Assembly (NCBI GenBank): GCA_048569615.1
Contig: JBLIRK010000001.1
Span: 117,179 to 181,178, forward strand
DNA length: 64,000 nucleotides
Reading direction: 5' to 3'
Source of the DNA: JAYEPK01 sp048569615
GTDB taxonomy: Archaea; Thermoplasmatota; Penumbrarchaeia; Penumbrarchaeales; Penumbrarchaeaceae
Part shown: positions 61,072 to 64,000 of the stretch, in pieces
Numbering within the stretch: the first letter of the stretch is position 1
How the letters are laid out: the number at the start of each line of letters is the position of its first letter
Program-made: the position numbers and the translations under genes
Notes under the pieces: generated by a model
Database searches by the model: none
Told to the model about the DNA's origin: nothing
Seen by the model: the letters and a program-made list of their open reading frames with translations, nothing else

Positions 61072-62898
61072 ATGAGCGGAGGATACACTGGAAAGATACT
61101 AACCATCGATATCGGATCAAGAACAGCAAAGGTGGAAAGTACGGATCTGAAAGCAGCCCGAGATTACATCGGAGCCAAGGGTCTGGGAGCAAAAATTCTA
61201 TACGATAGATTACCCCGAAAAACCGATCCACTATCTCCGGAGAACATGCTCCTGTTCACATCAGGTCCGCTCACCGGGACCAGGGCCCAAACCTCCGGCA
61301 GAGGGACCGTGATCACAAAATCCCCTCAAACCGGGCTTTTTCTCGATTCTCATTTTGGAGGCATCTTTGCAGTGGAGATGAAGAAGGCGGGATGGGACAT
61401 CATTATCATAGAAGGGTGCTCGGATTCTCCAATATATGTGGTCATCAGGGACGGAGATGTGGAATTCAAAGATGCATCCGAGATATGGGGCATGGAATGC
61501 GGGAAGACACATGAATGGCTTCAAGAAACGGAGGGAGCTGTCAAGACGGCTTTGATCGGTCCCGCGGGTGAAAACCTCGTCAAGTACTCTGCGATAACCA
61601 TCGATAGGCATCGCCACGCCGGAAGAGGAGGAGCAGGAGCCGTCATGGGCTCAAAGAACCTGAAGGCCTTGGCGGTCAAGGGCACGGGACAGATCCCGCT
61701 TTACGATCCGGAGGGCTTCCAAAAAAAGGCTGCCGAAGTGCTGAAAAAGGTCCAGGAGAACGATTTCGTTCCCATCAGGAGGGAATTCGGGACGCCGATC
61801 TGGGTAGAGCCCATCAATAAGGAGGGATTCATACCCACCAGGAACTACCAGGAAGGTCATTTCGAATGCGGGGACGGAATTACTGCCCAGTCAATGCAGA
61901 AGAACATCGTTGACGGGTCCGGAGCTTGTTTTAACTGCGTTATCGCTTGTTGGAACAGGTCATCCATCAAGGAAGGACCGCACAAGGGCGTATCCCTCGT
62001 TGGTCCCGAGTATGAGACCATAGCCCTGATGGGTTCGAATCTTCTCCTCGGCTCCATCGGGGATGTGGCATATCTCAACGAAAGATGCAACGAGCTGGGA
62101 ATGGATTCAATATCACTGGGAGGCGTGCTTGGATTCGCCATAGAAGCTTACGAAAAGGGTGCGCTGACTGCAGAGGACCTCGGAGGCAACGACATCGGAT
62201 GGGGCAGGACCGAGGAGCTTGCAGGATTGATCCACGAGATAGCAGGGAGGAACACGGTCGCAGGAGATATTCTGGCCGAAGGAGTGCAGGGGGCTTCTTA
62301 CAAACTAGGTAAGGGAACGGACGGATATGCCGTCCACGTCAAGGGCTTGGAGATACCCGGTTATGATCCGAGAGGCTCCTTCGGCATGGGATTGGCCTAC
62401 GCCACCTCCGACAGAGGTGGATGCCACCAGAGAGCATGGACCGTAAGAGCGGAACTGAATGATCCTCAATATGACAGATTCTCATTCGAAAGAAAAGCGG
62501 CCATGGTGAAAGGTGTCCAGGATGAGAGAGCTGTCTTCTTCTCCTTGGTTTTATGCGACTTCGCGCCGATCTCGGAAGAGGACTGCGTCGAAATGCTGAA
62601 CCTAGCGACCGGATTCGACCATGATATCGACAGCTACCTCCAGTGCGGAGAAAGGATATGGAACCTGATCCGTCTGTTCAACCTTAGGGAGGGAATGGAC
62701 CCGAAAGACGATAAGCTCCCGCCAAGAATCCATAAGGATTCCTTTGCCAAGGGCCCTGCCAAAGGGATCGTAATTCCAGAGGAAGAGTTCAATAAAAGCC
62801 TTCAGGAATACTATTCTCTCCGTGGATGGGATAATAAAGGTATACCCACTCCCGAGAAATTAAAGGAATTGGGTCTTGAACATTACACATACAGTTAG
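61072..62898 (+). CDS. Aldehyde:ferredoxin oxidoreductase family tungsten enzyme
   Basis: This 608-residue cytoplasmic enzyme of the AOR family oxidises an aldehyde (or reduces an acid) using a tungstopterin and one 4Fe-4S cluster with ferredoxin. The cluster ligands are in the right places: about C286, C289 and C293 in 'GACFNCVIACWNR' and C495 in 'VLCDFAPI', almost identical positions to the known Pyrococcus enzyme. Pterin-binding segments include 'SGPLTGTRAQTSGRG' and 'RHAGRGGAGAVMGSKNL'. ATG 61072 gives the normal 'GGYTGKILTIDIG' start; the frame from 61012 overlaps the HSDH gene. The substrate is unknown; its place after homoserine dehydrogenase is unusual. A hairpin at about 62970-62988 follows the gene. 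Confidence 0.94.
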   Translation: MSGGYTGKILTIDIGSRTAKVESTDLKAARDYIGAKGLGAKILYDRLPRKTDPLSPENMLLFTSGPLTGTRAQTSGRGTVITKSPQTGLFLDSHFGGIFAVEMKKAGWDIIIIEGCSDSPIYVVIRDGDVEFKDASEIWGMECGKTHEWLQETEGAVKTALIGPAGENLVKYSAITIDRHRHAGRGGAGAVMGSKNLKALAVKGTGQIPLYDPEGFQKKAAEVLKKVQENDFVPIRREFGTPIWVEPINKEGFIPTRNYQEGHFECGDGITAQSMQKNIVDGSGACFNCVIACWNRSSIKEGPHKGVSLVGPEYETIALMGSNLLLGSIGDVAYLNERCNELGMDSISLGGVLGFAIEAYEKGALTAEDLGGNDIGWGRTEELAGLIHEIAGRNTVAGDILAEGVQGASYKLGKGTDGYAVHVKGLEIPGYDPRGSFGMGLAYATSDRGGCHQRAWTVRAELNDPQYDRFSFERKAAMVKGVQDERAVFFSLVLCDFAPISEEDCVEMLNLATGFDHDIDSYLQCGERIWNLIRLFNLREGMDPKDDKLPPRIHKDSFAKGPAKGIVIPEEEFNKSLQEYYSLRGWDNKGIPTPEKLKELGLEHYTYS

Positions 62899-62934
62899 AT
62901 TTTACAAATAATTGACATTCAATTATCTTTCGGA

Positions 62935-62994
62935 TGCCTTGAAAGAGATTTGATCTGAATAAAAGAACAAGGATTCCTTTGGGAGCCTAATATT
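62935..62994 (+). repeat. Terminator-containing repeat, copy 1
   Basis: ATGCCTTGAAAGAGATTTGATCT opens a roughly 55-base segment that recurs at about 63493. It includes an imperfect stem (62970-62977 with 62981-62988, loop TTT) followed by AATATTTT, and probably ends the AOR transcript. Confidence 0.7.
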
Positions 62995-63459
62995 TTACAT
63001 TTGACCGAGAAAGACTAAAACTAACAAACCGAGGAAGCAATCTAGTGATAAGAATATCGAGCTTAATACAATAGCAAGTACATATGTCTCTTTCTTTGCT
63101 CCATCTATTGTCAAATGAATTCCGATAATCCACATTACAAGTAATAAAAAGCAATTTAAACCAAACAATAAATAGAAGGAACTTGGAATTGAAACCGACC
63201 CAAGAAGATTAGTTGGAACAGAAATTGCTGCTAATGCCATTATTATTAATGATACAAATATACCAATACTTATGATCAAAGATGATATCGATAAGACTGG
63301 TTTATTATTTACTTTATCAGTTGATGAGGTTTCCTTTATAACCGATTCATAAACAAACTGCTCTCCGGTCATTTCTTTCTTTTTCTTTTGATATTGTTCT
63401 CTATCCAATAATATCCCATCACATATTGATGAATGTTTTTTATAAAGATTACTCAGCAT
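62995..63459 (-). CDS. Small multi-pass membrane protein of unknown function (AT-rich)
   Basis: This 154-residue protein is not recognised. A charged N-terminus of about 50 residues with a lysine run (QKKKKEMTG) is followed by three or four hydrophobic helices (about 55-80, 88-115, 128-152). The gene is far richer in A and T than the rest of the window and uses AT-ending codons throughout, unlike its neighbours, suggesting acquisition by transfer. It is bracketed by two copies of a short repeat. No clear ribosome binding site precedes the ATG at 63459. It could be a real orphan gene; no partner is visible. Confidence 0.6.
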   Translation of the reverse strand: MLSNLYKKHSSICDGILLDREQYQKKKKEMTGEQFVYESVIKETSSTDKVNNKPVLSISSLIISIGIFVSLIIMALAAISVPTNLLGSVSIPSSFYLLFGLNCFLLLVMWIIGIHLTIDGAKKETYVLAIVLSSIFLSLDCFLGLLVLVFLGQM

Positions 63460-63492
63460 TATTGTTATTTAAAACGTAAGAGTTCTTTCAAA

Positions 63493-63555
63493 TGCCTTGA
63501 AAGAGATCTGATCTAACCAAAGGAAAACGGGCTCCTTCGGGAGCCCAACCTTTAA
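63493..63555 (+). terminator. Terminator-containing repeat, copy 2, with UUCG hairpin
   Basis: AATGCCTTGAAAGAGATCTGATCT matches copy 1. GGGCTCC (63529-63535) and GGAGCCC (63540-63546) pair perfectly around a TTCG tetraloop, followed by an AT-rich stretch. No plus-strand gene lies directly upstream, so the copy may be a relic of a duplicated gene end. Confidence 0.75.
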
Positions 63556-63599
63556 ATCTTTTATGAATAATACATAATTGGCATTTAGGAGGAAATGAT

Positions 63600-64000
63600 A
63601 TGAGAAATATTGTAATATTCCTAATTCCAATTTTATTCATTATACCAAATGGAATTCATAATAATGGGGAAAATGATAGGATATTGATTCCCGATATTAA
63701 TAATCCTATGATTAAAGATTCGATACAGGATTATGATATATCTAAGAATTTAAAAGGAGATTATTTCACAGAGAATAAGGGTCAAAAAAGTGTGGGAGCA
63801 GGATATTATTTTTCAAATAAAAATCCCCTTTCAATAGGATTTGGAAAAGGATGGATTGCATACGATATTACTAACCCAGATAATACATCTGGTGTTGGCG
63901 GAGTTGGTATACGAACAAATTTCCTTGAGTGCAATCTTGTGGAACCTGTCGGGATCAATCCACTTTGTCATAAATCAAATTACTTTATCGGCAATGATCC
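63600..64000 (+). CDS. Secreted SBBP-repeat-type protein, N-terminal part (runs off the window)
   Basis: An ATG at 63600 with AGGAGG at 63587-63592 opens a frame that stays open to the end of the window (at least 133 codons). It begins with a signal peptide (MRNIVIFLIPILFIIP) and then reads 'YFTENKGQ', 'ISIGFG' -type strands 'LSIGFGKGWIAYDI' and 'KSNYFIGNDP'. The ENKGQ ... NYFIGNDP order is the hallmark of the N-terminal domain that precedes SBBP beta-propeller repeats in secreted bacterial and archaeal proteins. The DNA is AT-rich like the neighbouring small gene. Total length and repeat number lie outside this window. Confidence 0.75.
   Translation, partial: MRNIVIFLIPILFIIPNGIHNNGENDRILIPDINNPMIKDSIQDYDISKNLKGDYFTENKGQKSVGAGYYFSNKNPLSIGFGKGWIAYDITNPDNTSGVGGVGIRTNFLECNLVEPVGINPLCHKSNYFIGND

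Overview
ORGANISM. The window looks like archaeal chromosome, most likely an uncultured Thermoplasmatota-type anaerobe from sediment or another protein-rich anoxic habitat. Lineage is inference. Directly visible support: an archaeal-type PheT terminus, archaeal TATA boxes about 25 bp upstream of start codons (some genes apparently leaderless, others with GGAGG-type ribosome binding sites), a complete LysW-dependent lysine operon beside an Lrp regulator, an aldehyde:ferredoxin oxidoreductase, 2-hydroxyacyl-CoA dehydratase-type iron-sulfur proteins, a C-terminal tripartite signal resembling PGF-CTERM, and many large secreted proteins held by one C-terminal membrane helix. Genes are dense on both strands. 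No tRNA, rRNA, CRISPR array or transposase was recognised. LAYOUT. 1-560 is the end of pheT. 760-3474 is an Ig-repeat surface protein. 3518-11123 is a tightly packed same-strand block: two BadF/HgdC-type ATPase activases, one HgdB/double-cubane-type iron-sulfur reductase, a beta-helix surface protein, an Ig-like membrane protein and a NapH/CcoG-type polyferredoxin. 11127-17608 (minus) holds a kelch protein, a papain-family peptidase with OmpL47-like repeats and a two-gene ABC-2 exporter. 17745-23117 holds three secreted proteins, including a PGF-CTERM-like protein, a metallophosphoesterase and a five-Fn3 protein. 23142-27198 (minus) is a trehalose locus (OtsA-OtsB fusion, TreT-like synthase) plus a DUF457/YdjM membrane protein. 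27286-28827 (minus) is a Toll-like-architecture receptor: exported repeats, one membrane helix and a cytoplasmic TIR domain. 28982-33028 holds a GRAM-like/zinc-ribbon protein, a P-type ATPase and a VOC protein. 33050-40960 (minus) is an operon of three paralogous sensor-like surface proteins, the last ending in two cytoplasmic winged-helix domains. 41221-44131 holds a ferric-reductase-like flavocytochrome, a small RRM protein and a CaCA antiporter. 44237-50879 is lysine biosynthesis: Lrp regulator, homocitrate synthase, then lysW-X-Y-Z-J-K. 50885-52198 is an N-formylglutamate-amidohydrolase/C39-peptidase fusion. 52349-57181 is a 1610-residue FG-GAP propeller/Ig protein. 57403-62898 holds a class I aminotransferase and a divergent operon of an unrecognised 424-residue protein, homoserine dehydrogenase and an AOR-family enzyme. 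62899-64000 is strikingly AT-rich, with a small membrane protein and the start of an SBBP-type secreted protein, bracketed by two copies of a short terminator-containing repeat. HOW IT FITS TOGETHER. Two themes dominate. The first is low-potential anaerobic redox chemistry (activases, reductase, polyferredoxin, AOR). The second is an elaborate extracellular interface: adhesion/propeller/Ig proteins, a secreted cysteine peptidase, membrane-tethered transcription factor and TIR receptor candidates. Amino-acid biosynthesis genes (lysine via aminoadipate, homoserine) sit between these blocks. The best candidates for undescribed biology are the 3518-11123 redox/surface operon, the tethered winged-helix operon, the TIR receptor, and the unknown-HSDH-AOR operon with its dyad/T-tract leader.
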